Shown in pieces: positions 6,544-7,284 of a stretch of DNA of 7,284 bases (position 1 is its first letter; each line of letters begins with the position of its first letter). Position numbers and translations under genes: made by a program. The DNA lies in NCBI GenBank assembly GCA_946629205.1, contig CAMOXP010000065.1:1-7284 (forward strand), given 5' to 3'. The DNA is from an uncultured Bacillota bacterium. Lineage in GTDB: Bacteria; Bacillota; Clostridia; Peptostreptococcales; Anaerovoracaceae. A model generated the notes under the pieces. The model saw only the letters and a list, made by a program, of their open reading frames with translations, was not told the DNA's origin and made no database searches.

Positions 6544-6553
6544 AATAACAAAT
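6532..6553. promoter_or_regulatory. Perfect inverted repeat, likely Rex (redox repressor) operator
   Basis: ATTTGTTAT (6532-6540) and ATAACAAAT (6545-6553) are exact reverse complements separated by AAAA. The core TTGTTAT-N4-ATAACAA (6534-6551) differs from the clostridial Rex consensus TTGTTAA-N4-TTAACAA only at the innermost base of each arm. Rex is a repressor that leaves DNA when the NADH/NAD+ ratio rises, and in clostridia it controls the butyryl-CoA synthesis genes. Here the repeat covers the predicted -10, so a bound dimer would block RNA polymerase, and the downstream gene is a butyryl-CoA dehydrogenase candidate. That this is a Rex site is inferred from motif, placement and target; no rex gene is in the window. 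Confidence 0.7.
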
Positions 6554-6580
6554 ATGATAATAATTTAAGGAGGCAATAGA

Positions 6581-7284
6581 ATGAACTTTTCACTGACGAA
6601 GGAACAAGAATTCGTAAGAAAAATGGTACGCGACTTTGCCGAAACTGAGGTAGAACCTCTTGCTGCAGACATCGATGCGGAACACAGATTCCCGGAAGAG
6701 ACTGTAGAAAAGATGGCTCAGTACGGCTTACTCGGCGTTCCGTTCCCAACTGAGTATGGTGGAGCAGGCGGAGACCACATCTCCTACGCGATCACTGTTG
6801 AAGAGCTCTCCAAGAAGTGCGCATCAACAGGCGTTATCTGCTCAGCACACACATCACTGTGCTGCTGGCCGATCTTCAACTGGGGAACTGAAGAACAGAA
6901 GAGAAAGTATCTGCCGGATCTGCTTTCAGGCAAGAAGCTGGGTGCTTTCGGACTGACAGAGCCGAACGCTGGAACAGACGCGTCCGGACAGCAGACAAGA
7001 GCGGCCGACGGCGGAGACTGCTGGATCCTCGATGGAGCTAAGGTGTTCATCACAAACGGCGGATATGCTGACGTATTCGTAGTAATGGCTATGACTGACA
7101 AGTCAAAGGGCAACCACGGAATCAGCTCATTCATCGTTGAGAAGGGTGACCCCGGATTCTCAATCGGTAAGACTGAGGACAAGATGGGTATCTGCGCATC
7201 CTCAACTACAGAGCTTATCTTCCAGAACTGCAAGATTCCTAAGGACAGACTCCTTGGTGAAATCGGACAGGGCTTCAAGGTAGC
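6581..7284 (+). CDS. bcd: Acyl-CoA dehydrogenase, probably butyryl-CoA dehydrogenase (3' truncated)
   Basis: The frame starts at ATG 6581, 7 nt after AAGGAGG (6567-6573), and stays open to the window end, giving 234 residues of an expected roughly 380. It is a flavin (FAD) acyl-CoA dehydrogenase. The N-terminal helical domain (MNFSLTKEQEFVRKMVRDFA...) is followed by the flavin-binding middle domain with FGLTEPNAGTDASGQQT (123-139) and KVFITNGG (154-161). The segments AMTDKSKGNHGI (170-181) and KTEDKMGI (197-204) closely resemble clostridial-type butyryl-CoA dehydrogenases as I know them. Those enzymes reduce crotonyl-CoA to butyryl-CoA, usually with EtfAB in an electron-bifurcating complex. 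The catalytic glutamate lies in the missing C-terminal domain, so substrate preference is not proven. The Rex-like operator upstream supports a fermentative role. Genes for EtfA/B or crotonase may follow outside the window. The visible part holds seven cysteines, including a CC pair at 94-95. Confidence 0.88.
   Translation, partial: MNFSLTKEQEFVRKMVRDFAETEVEPLAADIDAEHRFPEETVEKMAQYGLLGVPFPTEYGGAGGDHISYAITVEELSKKCASTGVICSAHTSLCCWPIFNWGTEEQKRKYLPDLLSGKKLGAFGLTEPNAGTDASGQQTRAADGGDCWILDGAKVFITNGGYADVFVVMAMTDKSKGNHGISSFIVEKGDPGFSIGKTEDKMGICASSTTELIFQNCKIPKDRLLGEIGQGFKV

Noticed and set aside
6756..6956. A 66-codon plus-strand frame starting at 6756
   Set aside because: It is out of frame inside the acyl-CoA dehydrogenase gene, with no ribosome binding site or recognisable product.
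6784..7278. A minus-strand open frame near the window end
   Set aside because: The plus strand here encodes acyl-CoA dehydrogenase with diagnostic flavin-binding motifs, and the antisense frame is a shadow.

Overview
The window looks like a chromosomal stretch from an anaerobic, low-to-mid GC Bacillota, most likely a clostridial butyrate former (inferred). Three things point this way: a class III fructose-1,6-bisphosphatase, which is characteristic of Bacillota; a MetA-type homoserine acyltransferase with the acetyl-CoA-selecting residue; and an acyl-CoA dehydrogenase closely resembling clostridial butyryl-CoA dehydrogenase. AGGAGG-type ribosome binding sites precede every complete gene. All convincing genes are on the + strand. 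I see no mobile element, CRISPR array, tRNA or rRNA, and most of the window is ordinary housekeeping sequence.

Layout. Bases 2-1099 hold the C-terminal part of a secreted-type beta-propeller protein whose 5' end lies outside the window. A promoter at about 1124-1154 opens a tight three-gene unit: a hotdog-fold thioesterase (1190-1672), metY (1703-3010) and metA (3033-4010). MetA acetylates homoserine, and MetY replaces the acetyl group with sulfide to give homocysteine, the direct sulfhydrylation route to methionine. Immediately after the metA stop codon, a near-consensus promoter (4011-4039) drives a small lysine-rich protein of unknown function (4080-4424).

A compact intrinsic terminator (4432-4456) follows. 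Its T-tract runs straight into the ribosome binding site of fbp, whose likely start is a TTG at 4472. This makes the fbp leader an interesting place for read-through or attenuation. fbp (gluconeogenesis) ends at 6418 and is followed by a strong intrinsic terminator (6482-6516).

The last region is a promoter whose extended -10 lies inside a perfect 9-bp inverted repeat with a 4-nt spacer. The repeat closely resembles the clostridial Rex (NADH/NAD+ sensor) operator. It precedes the acyl-CoA dehydrogenase gene (6581 to the window end, truncated). Rex control of a butyryl-CoA dehydrogenase fits known clostridial redox physiology and is the most informative regulatory signal here. I do not see a clearly novel multi-gene system. 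The best leads are the Rex-like operator, the terminator/RBS arrangement in front of fbp, and the unrecognised 114-residue protein with its own strong promoter.
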